Assembly (NCBI GenBank): GCA_016713335.1
Contig: JADJPH010000028.1
Location: 1 to 64,000 of the forward strand
Reading direction: 5' to 3'
Length of the DNA: 64,000 nt
DNA from: Candidatus Fredericiella danica
GTDB taxonomy: Bacteria > Chloroflexota > Anaerolineae > Caldilineales > Caldilineaceae
The first letter of the stretch is position 1. Each line of letters begins with the position of its first letter. Positions 20,964 to 30,826 of this stretch are shown here, piece after piece. Below the pieces are notes generated by a model. The model was not told where the DNA came from. It saw only the letters and a list, made by a program, of their open reading frames with translations, and did no database searches. The position numbers were made by a program, and so were the translations under genes.

Positions 20964-21430
20964 ATGCGAAGAAATACTGCGGAAAAGCGGAAAATATTGC
21001 CGGATCCCCGCTATAACAACCTTGTTGTTGCCAAGTTCATCAACAACGTGATGGAACGCGGCAAGAAGAGCATTGCCGCCAGCATCGTGTACGATGCGTT
21101 TCAAATTGTTGAAGAAAAGACGAAGCGACCGGGCATCGAGGTCTTTGAAGAGGCCATGAAGAATGCCACGCCGCAGATCGAGGTGAAGCCCCCCGCGTCG
21201 GTGGCGCCACCTATCAGATTCCGATTGAGCCCAGCCCAGAGCGCAAGCAGGCGCTGGCGATGCGCTGGCTTATTGAGAATTCGCGCAAGCGCAGTGGTCG
21301 TGATATGGCCGCGCGGCTGGCAGGCGAGTTGATGGATGCGGCACGCAACGAAGGCTCTACCATCAAGAAGCGTGATGACACGCACAAGATGGCCGAAGCC
21401 AATCAGGCGTTTGCGCATTTCAGGTACTAA
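20964..21430 (+). CDS. rpsG: 30S ribosomal protein S7 (one frameshift)
   Basis: Primary assembly protein of the 30S head. It starts MRRNTAEKRKILPDPRYNN and reads well to EVKP; the frame then breaks near 21190. The observed AAGCCCCCCGCGTCGG becomes AAGCCCCGCCGCGTCGG (KPRRVGG, the family sequence) if one G is restored. The remainder, TYQIPIEPSPERKQALAMRW through MAEANQAFAHFRY, then reads to TAA at 21428. Full length is about 156 residues. As S7 is essential, the break is almost certainly a sequence error. Confidence 0.93.
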
Positions 21431-21585
21431 GCCGAAACGCCAAGTATTTAAAGTACTGGTGCGGCGCCCTTAACCCACATATTCCGCTCCCCGCGATCAT
21501 CTGACTTCGTCTTTGAAGTTGGTATCGGTGTGGAAAGCGGATGCGAACTGTGGGTCACCGGCGCCGCATCATTTTGTGTCAAAGG

Positions 21586-21610
21586 TGACCGTCGCCAAGG
21601 GTGACGGTCA
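21586..21610 (+). other. Hairpin in the fusA leader
   Basis: TGACCGTC (21586-21593) pairs perfectly with GACGGTCA (21603-21610) around a 9-nt loop, ending 29 nt before the fusA start. It lies in a 209-bp rpsG-fusA gap that is otherwise featureless. A role in translation control is possible but unproven. Confidence 0.35.
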
Positions 21611-21639
21611 TCTGTGCGGAATGGAACAGGAGCATAGAC

Positions 21640-23730
21640 ATGGCGAACTATCCAATTGAGCGAATGCGGAACATCGGCATCATTGCCCACATCGATGCCG
21701 GCAAGACGACGACGACCGAGCGAATTCTGTTTTATTCGGGGCGCATCCACCGCGTGGGCGAGGTGCATGAAGGCACGACGGTCACGGACTGGATGGTGCA
21801 GGAACGGGAGCGCGGCATTACGATCACCGCCGCTGCCATCACGACCGACTGGACTGACCGCATCACCGGCGAGGAGTGCCAGATCAATATTATTGACACC
21901 CCTGGCCACATCGACTTCACCGCGGAAGTGCAGCGGTCGCTGCGTGTCCTGGATGGTGGCGTCGTTGTCTTTGACGCGGTTGCCGGTGTTGAGCCGCAAT
22001 CTGAGACGGTGTGGCGCCAGGCGGATCGCTACGGTGTGCCACGCATTGCCTTCGTCAACAAGATGGATCGTGTCGGCGCCAGTTTTGAGCGCACGATCAG
22101 CATGATCATCGAACGCCTTGGCGCGAATCCGCTGCCCGTTCAATTGCCGATTGGCGTTGAAGACTCCTTCAAGGGCATGGTCGACCTGATCGAGATGCAG
22201 GCGCTGATTTTCAGTGATGAGATGGGCGCCAATCCAACCATAGCCGAGATTCCCGCTGACATGCTTGCGGCAGTGGAAGCAGCGCGGGAAACCATGATCG
22301 AACGCGTGGCCGAAACCGACGATGAACTGACGATGAAGTTCCTGGAAGGTGAAGAAATCGGTAAGGACGACCTTTACCGTGCGCTACGTAAAGCCACCAT
22401 CCGTGGCGATGTGGTCCCGGTGCTGTGTGGTACGGCGCTCCGCAACAAGGGCGTGCAGCCGCTACTCGATGCGACGGTTCGTTATCTGCCAAGCCCCAAT
22501 GACATCCCACCAGTGGTCGGCACCAACCCTGACACCGGCGCAGAGATCGAACGTGCGGCGCGTGACAGCGAGCCATTCACCGGGTTGGTCTTCAAGATCG
22601 TGACCGATCCGTTTGTGGGGCGGTTGGCCTATGTACGCGTCTATGCCGGTAAGTTGATCTCCGGCGAAACTGTGATCAACACAAATCGGGGGCGCCGCGA
22701 GCGCATCGGACGCATCGTGCGCATGCACGCAGACAAGCGTGAAGATGTAAAGGAAATCGGTGCGGGGGATATCGCGGCGATTGTGGGACCGAAAGAGTCC
22801 TTCACCGGCGAGACGCTCAGCGATGCCAAGCACCCGATCGTGCTCGAAACCATCGAGTTCCCGGAACCGGTCATCAAGATTGCTGTGGAGCCGAAGTCGA
22901 AGGGTGACCAGGATAAGCTGACCGAAGCCTTGATCAAACTCGCCGAGGAAGATCCAACCTTCCGCGTGCAGTACGACGACCAGACCGGTCAGACCGTGAT
23001 CTCCGGGATGGGTGAACTTCATCTGGATATCATTGTAGACCGGCTCAAGCGGGAGTTCCGGGTCCAGTGCAACGTTGGTCGTCCGCAGGTTGCGTACCGC
23101 GAAACCATCACCCGTCCTGTCAAGATTGAAGGCCGGTTTGTTCGCCAGTCCGGTGGTCGTGGCCAGTACGGCCACGTGTGGCTGCAGATGGAACCGAACG
23201 AGGCCGGTGGCGGCTTTGTCTTTGAAGACAAAATCGTCGGTGGCGTCGTGCCGCGTGAGTATATTGCACCCGTGCAAAAGGGCGTTGTTGAGGCGATGGA
23301 GAGTGGTGTGCTGGCCGGATACCCGGTTGTCGACATCAAAGTCGCGCTGGTGGACGGTTCCTACCATGAGGTGGACTCCAGTGAAATGGCGTTCAAGATC
23401 GCCGGCAGTATGGCATTCAAAGATGGTTGCCAGAAGGCCGGTCCCATCCTCCTAGAACCAATGATGAAGGTCGAGACTGTCGTCCCGGACGAATATGTCG
23501 GTGACGCAGTGGGTGATTTTTCCAGCCGCCGCGGGATGGTTGAGGGGATGGATTCCCGCTCCGGTGGCGTGCAGGCGGTGCGGGCATTGGTGCCGCTGAA
23601 CGAAATGTTCGGTTACGCAACCGACTTGCGCTCGATGACCAGCGGGCGTGGCAGTTTCTCGATGCAATTTGAGAAGTATATGCCGGTGAGCCAGTCGATT
23701 GCCGAGAAAGTGCTACGTGGTCAGGGCTGA
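21640..23730 (+). CDS. fusA: Elongation factor G
   Basis: Translocation GTPase, 696 residues from the ATG at 21640 (CAGGAG upstream). G motifs: AHIDAGKTTTTERIL (P loop), RGITITAAA (switch I), DTPGHIDF (switch II) and NKMDRVGA (G4). The later domains III-V are complete, with the domain IV loop around SGGRGQYGHVW and the C-terminal SMTSGRGSFSMQF. The frame is intact across more than 2 kb, in contrast to the neighbouring rpsG and tuf. A hairpin resembling a terminator follows it, so tuf appears to be transcribed separately from its own promoter. Confidence 0.97.
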   Translation: MANYPIERMRNIGIIAHIDAGKTTTTERILFYSGRIHRVGEVHEGTTVTDWMVQERERGITITAAAITTDWTDRITGEECQINIIDTPGHIDFTAEVQRSLRVLDGGVVVFDAVAGVEPQSETVWRQADRYGVPRIAFVNKMDRVGASFERTISMIIERLGANPLPVQLPIGVEDSFKGMVDLIEMQALIFSDEMGANPTIAEIPADMLAAVEAARETMIERVAETDDELTMKFLEGEEIGKDDLYRALRKATIRGDVVPVLCGTALRNKGVQPLLDATVRYLPSPNDIPPVVGTNPDTGAEIERAARDSEPFTGLVFKIVTDPFVGRLAYVRVYAGKLISGETVINTNRGRRERIGRIVRMHADKREDVKEIGAGDIAAIVGPKESFTGETLSDAKHPIVLETIEFPEPVIKIAVEPKSKGDQDKLTEALIKLAEEDPTFRVQYDDQTGQTVISGMGELHLDIIVDRLKREFRVQCNVGRPQVAYRETITRPVKIEGRFVRQSGGRGQYGHVWLQMEPNEAGGGFVFEDKIVGGVVPREYIAPVQKGVVEAMESGVLAGYPVVDIKVALVDGSYHEVDSSEMAFKIAGSMAFKDGCQKAGPILLEPMMKVETVVPDEYVGDAVGDFSSRRGMVEGMDSRSGGVQAVRALVPLNEMFGYATDLRSMTSGRGSFSMQFEKYMPVSQSIAEKVLRGQG

Positions 23731-23764
23731 TCTGCTTTGACTGATGGCAGCAAGTGACGTAATC

Positions 23765-23789
23765 CGGCCCAGGCGATTGTCCTGGGCCG
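23765..23789 (+). terminator. Hairpin terminator after fusA
   Basis: CGGCCCAGG (23765-23773) pairs perfectly with CCTGGGCCG (23781-23789) around a 7-nt loop; the sequence TTGTCTTGGG after it is only weakly T-rich. Confidence 0.55.
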
Positions 23790-23870
23790 TTGTCTTGGGT
23801 GGAGGTTAAGCCGTATGGTGGTTTTGCGTACACGGCAAAACAACTGATTGGATTTTGTCAAGCCTCCAAT

Positions 23871-23899
23871 TTGCTCGACCCTACCCCTTACGCTATACT
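23871..23899 (+). promoter_or_regulatory. Sigma-70-type promoter of tuf
   Basis: TTGCTC at 23871-23876 and TATACT at 23894-23899 with a 17-nt spacer. The transcript would carry a leader of about 150 nt with two perfect hairpins before the tuf start. Confidence 0.7.
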
Positions 23900-23913
23900 A
23901 ACCAACTTGTGGC

Positions 23914-23982
23914 GATAGGCGCTGCCTATCTGCCTTGATATCGCATTCACTCTGCACCGCCGGCAGTTCATCGGCGGTGCAG
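23914..23982 (+). other. Two perfect hairpins in the tuf leader
   Basis: GATAGGC/GCCTATC (23914-23930, loop of 3) is followed by an 11-bp perfect stem CTGCACCGCCG/CGGCGGTGCAG (23952-23982, loop of 9, GCAGTTCAT). The 3' side continues TTGTGCC without a T run, so these look like leader structures rather than a complete terminator. Confidence 0.55.
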
Positions 23983-24058
23983 TTGTGCCAAACACGTTTG
24001 ATTTACTGGCTATGGGCGACCCGTGCGTGGCGCCCCGATTCATGAGGAGTTATCGATC

Positions 24059-25255
<1,197 letters not shown>

Positions 25256-25331
25256 TGTCTATGCGGTAGACGGTGGCAGGCGCAGCGCCCGCCATCGTTT
25301 ACTGTTTGTAGTGTGTTGAAAGAGATGGGAA

Positions 25332-25640
25332 ATGGCCAAGCAGAAAATTCGCATCAAACTCAAAGCGTACGATCATCGTGTGCTGGATGCGTCTGTCCGC
25401 CAAATCGTCGACGCCGCTGAACAGACCGGTGCCCAGGTGGTTGGCCCAGTGCCACTGCCGACGAGCATCGAGAAGTTTACGGTGATGCGCTCGCCGTTTA
25501 TTGACAAGGACAGCCGCGAACAGTTCGAGATCCGCACGCACAAGCGGTTGATCGACGTAGTGGACCCGGGCAGCAAGACGATCGAGAATTTGACTCGGTT
25601 GAATTTGCCGGCGGGCGTGGACATCGAGATTAAGCTGTAA
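25332..25640 (+). CDS. rpsJ: 30S ribosomal protein S10
   Basis: 102 residues, the normal length. KIRIKLKAYDHRVLDAS, GPVPLPTSIEKFTVMRSPF and REQFEIRTHKRLIDVVDP are the family signatures; the last is the loop that contacts 16S rRNA and NusB in other bacteria. It opens the S10 cluster 76 bp after tuf, with GAGATGGGAA upstream of the ATG. A 166-bp gap with two competing hairpins separates it from rplC. Confidence 0.97.
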   Translation: MAKQKIRIKLKAYDHRVLDASVRQIVDAAEQTGAQVVGPVPLPTSIEKFTVMRSPFIDKDSREQFEIRTHKRLIDVVDPGSKTIENLTRLNLPAGVDIEIKL

Positions 25641-25691
25641 CGGCGGATTGCGCATTGGGATTGCCAAACCCCATGGGATTGGTGAGGTGCT

Positions 25692-25731
25692 GCAAAGGCG
25701 GCGCCTTTGCCATCAAAAGCGGGTGGCAAAG
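25692..25731 (+). promoter_or_regulatory. Mutually exclusive hairpins between rpsJ and rplC (candidate attenuator)
   Basis: Helix 1: GCAAAGGC (25692-25699) with GCCTTTGC (25703-25710), 8 bp, loop of 3. Helix 2: CTTTGCCA (25705-25712) with TGGCAAAG (25724-25731), 8 bp, loop of 11. Both use 25705-25710, so they exclude one another. Position suggests control of the rplC-and-downstream message. Confidence 0.5.
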
Positions 25732-25806
25732 CCCGATCGTCAATTCATTCGGGATGATGCGGCTTGGTGACTTACCACTGCCAACCGACAGTCCCAGGAG
25801 GAGCAC

Positions 25807-26445
25807 ATGCGAGGAATCATTGGTAAGAAAGTAGGGATGACGCAGCTCTTTGACAAGAGCGGCGCCGTCATACCGGTCACGATCATCGAGGCCGGACCCT
25901 GCTACGTCACTCAGGTCAAGACTGCAGACTCGGACGAGTACAATGCCGTGCAGCTTGGCTTTGAAGAGGTGGCGGAGCGGAAGTTGAGCAAGGGTGAGCG
26001 CGGCCATTTGAAGCAGGCTGGCGTACCCAATTTGCGCCATCTGCGCGAGTTTCGGTATAAGGCAACGCCCGAGTTCAAGATTGGCGATGTCGTCAAGGCT
26101 GATGTCTTCCAGGAAGGTGAGCTGGTGGACGTAGTCGGCACGTCGAAAGGTCGCGGGTTTGCCGGCGCTGTGAAGCGTTATGGTTTCGCCGGCGGTCCCA
26201 AGACGCATGGTCAGTCTGATCGCCATCGCACCCCCGGTTCGCGCGGCGCAGGCACAACGCCAGGGCACACCTATCCCGGTATGCGCGGTCCCGGCCATAT
26301 GGGCGATGCACGCACGACGGTGCAGAACCTGAAGGTCGCGCTCGTCGATCCGGAACGCAATCTGATCGCAGTGCGGGGCGCAATCCCTGGTTCTCGCGGC
26401 AGTTTGGTGGTCGTGCGCGAAGCCGTGAAGGCTAAGAAGAAGTAA
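25807..26445 (+). CDS. rplC: 50S ribosomal protein L3
   Basis: 212 residues, beginning RGIIGKKVGMTQLFD with CAGGAGGAG upstream. The KGRGFAGAVKRYGFAGGPKTHG loop that reaches the peptidyl-transferase centre and GTTPGHTYPGMRGPGHMG are intact. An early assembly protein of the 50S subunit. rplD follows 24 bp later. Confidence 0.97.
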   Translation: MRGIIGKKVGMTQLFDKSGAVIPVTIIEAGPCYVTQVKTADSDEYNAVQLGFEEVAERKLSKGERGHLKQAGVPNLRHLREFRYKATPEFKIGDVVKADVFQEGELVDVVGTSKGRGFAGAVKRYGFAGGPKTHGQSDRHRTPGSRGAGTTPGHTYPGMRGPGHMGDARTTVQNLKVALVDPERNLIAVRGAIPGSRGSLVVVREAVKAKKK

Positions 26446-26469
26446 TTCACGGACGCACACAAGGAGTCA

Positions 26470-27132
26470 ATGATCATGCGTGTACCTATCAAGAACATGA
26501 GCGGAGCGCAAGTCGGCGAAGTTGAGTTGAACGACGTCGTCTTTGCGGCCCCAGTCAATACAACGGTGATGCACCAGGCGTTGCTGCGCCAGTTGTCGAA
26601 TGCCCGTCACGGCACCCACGACACCAAGACGCGCGGCGAAGTCCGTGGTGGTGGCAAGAAGCCGTGGCGCCAAAAAGGCACCGGACGCGCCCGCCAGGGT
26701 TCGACGCGTGCGCCGAACTGGGTGGGTGGTGGTACGGTTTTTGGACCGACGCCGCGCAAATACACGAAGGCGCTGCCCAAGAAGATGCAGCGCAGTGCAT
26801 TGCGCAGTGCGCTGTCGGTCAAGGCCGCCGGCGACCAGATTGTCATTCTTGACAAGCTGGCAATTGAGCAGCCCAAGACGAAGACTGTGGTCAACATGCT
26901 CTCTTCGCTGGGGGTCGCTGACAAGTCCGTCTTGTTGGTGACTTCAGAGAAGACCCTGGGCGTCTGGAAGAGCGCCGGCAATTTGCCGGACGTCAAGCCA
27001 CTGTTGTGCGGCTACATTAACGTGCGCGACCTGATGAGCCACGACACGGTGCTGTTGACGCAGGATGCTCTGTCAGCCATCGAGGCGTGGTTGAGCGCCG
27101 ATATGGCCGTCGCAGAGGAATCGGAGGCGTAA
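26470..27132 (+). CDS. rplD: 50S ribosomal protein L4
   Basis: 220 residues. RGEVRGGGKKPWRQKGTGRARQGSTRAP is the extended loop that lines the exit tunnel; the C-terminal alpha/beta domain follows. In E. coli L4 also represses the S10 operon, so it is a candidate ligand for the structured rpsJ-rplC gap here, but that is inference. AAGGAG precedes the ATG; an ATG two codons later is an alternative start. Confidence 0.97.
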   Translation: MIMRVPIKNMSGAQVGEVELNDVVFAAPVNTTVMHQALLRQLSNARHGTHDTKTRGEVRGGGKKPWRQKGTGRARQGSTRAPNWVGGGTVFGPTPRKYTKALPKKMQRSALRSALSVKAAGDQIVILDKLAIEQPKTKTVVNMLSSLGVADKSVLLVTSEKTLGVWKSAGNLPDVKPLLCGYINVRDLMSHDTVLLTQDALSAIEAWLSADMAVAEESEA

Positions 27133-27134
27133 CA

Positions 27135-27428
27135 ATGAATCTCTACGACGTTTTGAGGCGGCCGGTCGTCACTGAAAAGACGATGATCGCCACCGACGAA
27201 TTTAACAAGGTCACCTTTGAGGTTGACATGCGCGCCAACAAAATCCTGGTCAAGCAGGCGGTCGAGAAGGCTTTCGATGTTACCGTGATGGACGTGAACA
27301 TTATGGTGGTGCCGGTGAAGACCACGCGGCGCAGCCAGAAGAGCATCCGTATCCGGCACCCGAAATGGAAGAAAGCAATTGTGACCCTAAAGCCCGGCGA
27401 TCGCATCCAGATGTTCGAGGGCGTATAA
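27135..27428 (+). CDS. rplW: 50S ribosomal protein L23
   Basis: 97 residues from the ATG at 27135, 2 bp after the rplD stop; the ribosome site GGAGGCG lies inside the end of rplD. LYDVLRRPVVTEKT, FEVDMRANKILVKQAVEKAF and GDRIQMFEGV are typical. L23 sits at the tunnel exit, where trigger factor and SRP dock. Confidence 0.96.
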   Translation: MNLYDVLRRPVVTEKTMIATDEFNKVTFEVDMRANKILVKQAVEKAFDVTVMDVNIMVVPVKTTRRSQKSIRIRHPKWKKAIVTLKPGDRIQMFEGV

Positions 27429-27445
27429 CGGGGAGATGTTGAATC

Positions 27446-28276
27446 ATGGCAATTAAGATTTATCGACCGACTTCGCCGGGACGCCGCGGGATGAGCGTCT
27501 CGACGTTTGCAGAGATCACAACCTCTGAGCCTTATCGCCCGCTGCTGGCGCCACTGCGCAAGCAGGCCGGGCGCAATAGCCAGGGTGTGATCACGACGCG
27601 CCACCGGGGTGGTGGGCACAAGCGCCGCTACCGCGTGATCGACTTCCGGCGTGACAACTTTGGAGTTAAGGGCCGGGTTGAGACCATTGAGTACGACCCG
27701 AATCGCAGCGGTCGCATCGCGTTGGTCTGCTACGATGACGGTGAGCGCCGTTATATCCTGGCGCCAGAGGGTTTGAAGGTGAGCGATGTCGTGATGTCTG
27801 GGCCGCAGGCCGACATCCGCATTGGCAATGCCCTGCCGATTCGTCATATCCCGCTTGGTACGATGGTTCACAACATCGAGCTATATCCCGGGCGTGGTGG
27901 TCAATTGGTGCGTGCTGCCGGGCTGTCAGCGCAGTTGCTGGCCAAAGAGGGCACGATGGCGCAGGTGCGTTTGCCTTCGGGCGAAGTTCGCTACATTGAC
28001 GTGAATAGTCTGGCGACGATTGGGGCCGTGTCTAACTCGGATCATTCGAACGTCAATCTGGGCAAGGCGGGGCGCAAGCGTTGGCTTGGGATTCGCTCCA
28101 CGACGCGTGGTGTGGCGATGGACCCAGGCTCGCATCCACATGGTGGTGGTGAAGGCCGCTCGCCGATCGGGATGAAGGCGCCGAAGACCCAATGGGGCAA
28201 GCCGGCTCTGGGTAAGAAGACGCGCGTGAACAAGCGAACCAACAAGTTCATCGTGCGCCGCGGCGGCAAGTCGTAA
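27446..28276 (+). CDS. rplB: 50S ribosomal protein L2
   Basis: 276 residues, full length. RHRGGGHKRRYRVIDFRR near the N-terminus and MDPGSHPHGGGEGRSPIG near residue 225 are the conserved rRNA-binding segments; the His in HPHGGGEG is near the peptidyl-transferase centre. Spacing to rpsS is 16 bp. Confidence 0.97.
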   Translation: MAIKIYRPTSPGRRGMSVSTFAEITTSEPYRPLLAPLRKQAGRNSQGVITTRHRGGGHKRRYRVIDFRRDNFGVKGRVETIEYDPNRSGRIALVCYDDGERRYILAPEGLKVSDVVMSGPQADIRIGNALPIRHIPLGTMVHNIELYPGRGGQLVRAAGLSAQLLAKEGTMAQVRLPSGEVRYIDVNSLATIGAVSNSDHSNVNLGKAGRKRWLGIRSTTRGVAMDPGSHPHGGGEGRSPIGMKAPKTQWGKPALGKKTRVNKRTNKFIVRRGGKS

Positions 28277-28292
28277 AGGATAGGAGTGAAAT

Positions 28293-28604
28293 ATGTCACG
28301 TTCACTGAAAAAAGGGCCGTTCATCAGCCCGAAGCTGCTGAAGCGCATCGAAGAGATGAATCGCAAGGGCGAGCGCAAGGTTGTGAAGACCTGGTCGCGC
28401 GCCTCCACCATCTTCCCGCAGTTTGTCGGTCACACGATTGCCGTTCATGACGGCAGGCGTCATGTACCGGTCTACATCAGCGAGAATATGGTCGGTCACA
28501 AGCTGGGCGAATTCGCCCCGACGCGTTTCTTCCGTGGCCACGTGCGGGCCGAAAAGTCCACCAAGGCTGCTGGGCCTCCACCTCGACCAGGTGGAGCTAA
28601 GTAG
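28293..28604 (+). CDS. rpsS: 30S ribosomal protein S19
   Basis: 103 residues: the normal core (MSRSLKKGPFISPKLLKRI, RASTIFPQFVGHTIAVHDG, GHKLGEFAPTRFFRGH) plus a tail of about 12 residues rich in Lys, Ala, Pro and Gly (AAGPPPRPGGAK). It binds the head of the 30S subunit next to S13. AGGAG lies upstream of the ATG. Confidence 0.96.
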   Translation: MSRSLKKGPFISPKLLKRIEEMNRKGERKVVKTWSRASTIFPQFVGHTIAVHDGRRHVPVYISENMVGHKLGEFAPTRFFRGHVRAEKSTKAAGPPPRPGGAK

Positions 28605-28635
28605 GCGGGCTGTGGGGAAAAGGACCTAAAGCACC

Positions 28636-29046
28636 ATGCAAGTGCAAGCAACGACCAAATTTACCGGGATCAGTGCGCAGAAGACGCGCCTGGTATTGGA
28701 TGAGATGCGCGGCCGTGATGCCGAGGAAGCGATTGCCGTCCTCGGCTATATGCCGCAGCATGCGGCGCGGGTGGTTTCGAAGACCATCGCCAGCGCGTTG
28801 GCCAACGCCGTCGAGAACTTCGGTCTCGATGCGAAGGATATGTATATTGCGCAAATCTACGCCAATGATGCGCCGATTCGTAAGTGGCGCCGGTTTGGGG
28901 CGCGTGGCCGGTTCAAGCCATGGTTGCGCCGTTCGTCTCACGTGACTGTGGTATTGGAAGAGCGCATCCTGGTAGAGTCCAAGCCTGCAACTACAGGTAA
29001 GGCCGCGAGCACCAGGACTGCCAGCAAGCCAGCCGGTAGCAAATAG
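28636..29046 (+). CDS. rplV: 50S ribosomal protein L22
   Basis: 136 residues. The core (KTRLVLDEMRGRDAEEA, RVVSKTIASALANAVENF, APIRKWRRFGARGRFKP, SHVTVVLEE) is followed by a disordered C-terminal tail of about 25 residues rich in Thr, Ala, Lys and Ser. The beta-hairpin RRFGARGRFKPW lines the exit tunnel, where macrolide-resistance changes occur in other species. Confidence 0.96.
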   Translation: MQVQATTKFTGISAQKTRLVLDEMRGRDAEEAIAVLGYMPQHAARVVSKTIASALANAVENFGLDAKDMYIAQIYANDAPIRKWRRFGARGRFKPWLRRSSHVTVVLEERILVESKPATTGKAASTRTASKPAGSK

Positions 29047-29058
29047 GAGGAGGTACAC

Positions 29059-29728
29059 TTGGGTCGCAAGGTAAATCCCATCGGCTTTCGCCTGGGGATC
29101 ATCAAAGAGCACAAGAGCCGCTGGTTCGCTGCTGGCAGGCAGTATACGAACCAGTTGGCCGAAGACCGTCAGATTCGCAAGTTGGTGTTCCATGACCTGG
29201 CCAAGGCGAGCGTCAGCAACGTGGACATCGAGCGCCAGCCCAATCAGGTGCATGTGATCATCGACACGGCGCGGCCGGGCGTGATCATCGGCAAGAAGGG
29301 CGAGAGCGTCAACAAGCTGCGCACCGAGCTGCAGAAGCTCACGGGCAAGAAGGTGAAGATCGACGTGCGCGAGATCACCAAGCCCGAACTGAATGCACGG
29401 CTGGTGGCGGAAAGCGTCGCCGAGCAGTTGGAGCGCCGCATCAGTTGGAAGCGCGCGATGAAGCAGTCCACTGTCAAGACGCTCAAGGCCGGCGGCAAGG
29501 GGCATCATGATTACGGTGTCGGGCCGGTTGGGTGGTAGCGACATGGGCCGTGTTGACACGGTGCGTGAAGGCCAGATTCCGCGGCATACATTGCGTGCCG
29601 ATATTGATTACGGTACGGCGGAAGCCAACACGACCTTTGGCGTGATCGGGATCAAGGTCTGGATCTATGTGGGTGAGGTGCTGCCGGGTGAGGAGTACCA
29701 CGCCAAGTATCTGGTGGCCGAAAAGTAG
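29059..29728 (+). CDS. rpsC: 30S ribosomal protein S3 (one frameshift)
   Basis: Starts with TTG at 29059 after GGAGGAGG: GRKVNPIGFRLGIIKEHKSRW. The KH-domain segment PGVIIGKKGESVNKLR is present. The frame breaks near 29500; removing one G from AAGGGGC restores GGKGIMITVSGRLGGSDMGR, and the protein then runs to EYHAKYLVAEK. About 222 residues. S3 forms part of the mRNA entry helicase and is essential, so the extra G is very likely a sequence error. Confidence 0.94.
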
Positions 29729-29875
29729 AATGGTTTTTTGGCGGTGAAAGTCAGTTCTGCACGAGCCGGGCGCGCCGCTACAGAATGAGTTAGGTCGATA
29801 TAGTTCCGTCGGGAAGCGTAAGCATGAAAATGACCCGGCGGAAAACGTATCGAAAGAGATAACGGAGACAAGACT

Positions 29876-30295
29876 ATGTTGATGCCAAAGCGTGTGAAAT
29901 ACCGCAAGCTGCAGCGTGGGCGCCTCAAGGGCAAAGCCTATCGTGGCAACTCGGTGGCGTTTGGCACTTATGGCCTGCAGTCGTTGGAAGGTCACTATGT
30001 GACAAGCCGCCAGATCGAAGCCGCCCGCCGCGCCATTGTGCGCTACGTGCGCCGCGGTGGAAAGATCTGGATTCGCATCTTCCCGAGCAGGCCGGTGACC
30101 AAGCGAGCTGCCGAAACGCGCATGGGTTCCGGTAAAGGTAGCGTCGATCATTGGGTCGCTCCAGTCCGTCCTGGCCGCGTGATGTTGGAAATTGCGGGGA
30201 TCCGCGAAGACCAGGCGCGCGAAGCCTTCCGGCTGGCGGCTGCCAAGTTGCCGATGCGGACACAGTTCATTACCCGTGAAGAACACGGCAACTGA
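29876..30295 (+). CDS. rplP: 50S ribosomal protein L16
   Basis: 139 residues, normal length. MLMPKRVKYRKLQRGRLKG, TSRQIEAARRAIVRYVRRGGKIWIRIFP and ETRMGSGKGSVDHWVAPVRPG are diagnostic. The gap from rpsC (147 bp) is the longest within this part of the cluster and holds a CCGTCGGG/CCCGGCGG stem at 29806-29841. rpmC begins 11 bp after its stop. Confidence 0.97.
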   Translation: MLMPKRVKYRKLQRGRLKGKAYRGNSVAFGTYGLQSLEGHYVTSRQIEAARRAIVRYVRRGGKIWIRIFPSRPVTKRAAETRMGSGKGSVDHWVAPVRPGRVMLEIAGIREDQAREAFRLAAAKLPMRTQFITREEHGN

Positions 30296-30306
30296 GGAGG
30301 TGCATG

Positions 30307-30510
30307 ATGGCAAAGAAGAAAGAAGACCTGGCCCAGGCCACAGTTGATGAACTGAACAACAAACTGGAAGACGCTCATCAGGAGCTCTTCAATCTGCGCT
30401 TCCAGCGTGCGACAGGCCAACTGAAGAATCCGGCCCGCATGCGTGAGGTGCGGAAGAATATTGCCCGGATTCACACCTATCTGCGGCAGCGTGAATTGGC
30501 GGGCAATTAA
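30307..30510 (+). CDS. rpmC: 50S ribosomal protein L29
   Basis: 67 residues. DELNNKLEDAHQELFNLRFQRATGQLKNPARMREVRKNIARIHT-type helical hairpin is characteristic. Two adjacent ATGs exist; the second (30307) has better spacing from GAGGAGG. It binds at the tunnel exit beside L23. Confidence 0.95.
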   Translation: MAKKKEDLAQATVDELNNKLEDAHQELFNLRFQRATGQLKNPARMREVRKNIARIHTYLRQRELAGN

Positions 30511-30521
30511 GGAGACGGAGA

Positions 30522-30794
30522 ATGCGCGAGCAACGCAGAGCGCTGGTCGGTACGGTCACCAGCGATAAGATGGAAAAGACCGTGGTTGTGACCGTCGAAC
30601 GCACCACCCGTCACCCGTTGTACGGCAAGGTGATCAAGGTCAACAAGAAATACAAGGCCCACAACGAAGACAACTCGGCCAAGATTGGTGACGTCGTGCG
30701 CATTCGCGAATGCCGCCCCATCAGCAAGGACAAGAAGTTCTTCGTGGAGGAAATCCTCGAGCGGGCCATCATTGTGGACGAAGCGAACGTCTAG
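30522..30794 (+). CDS. rpsQ: 30S ribosomal protein S17
   Basis: 90 residues with the OB-fold signature VGTVTSDKMEKTVVVTVER, HPLYGKVIKVNKKYKAHNE and GDVVRIRECRPISKDKKF. GGAGACGGAG precedes the ATG, and the spacing to rpmC is 11 bp. A primary binder of 16S rRNA. Confidence 0.97.
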   Translation: MREQRRALVGTVTSDKMEKTVVVTVERTTRHPLYGKVIKVNKKYKAHNEDNSAKIGDVVRIRECRPISKDKKFFVEEILERAIIVDEANV

Positions 30795-30826
30795 CACCGG
30801 TCCGGGTGACCTGAGGAGAATTCACG

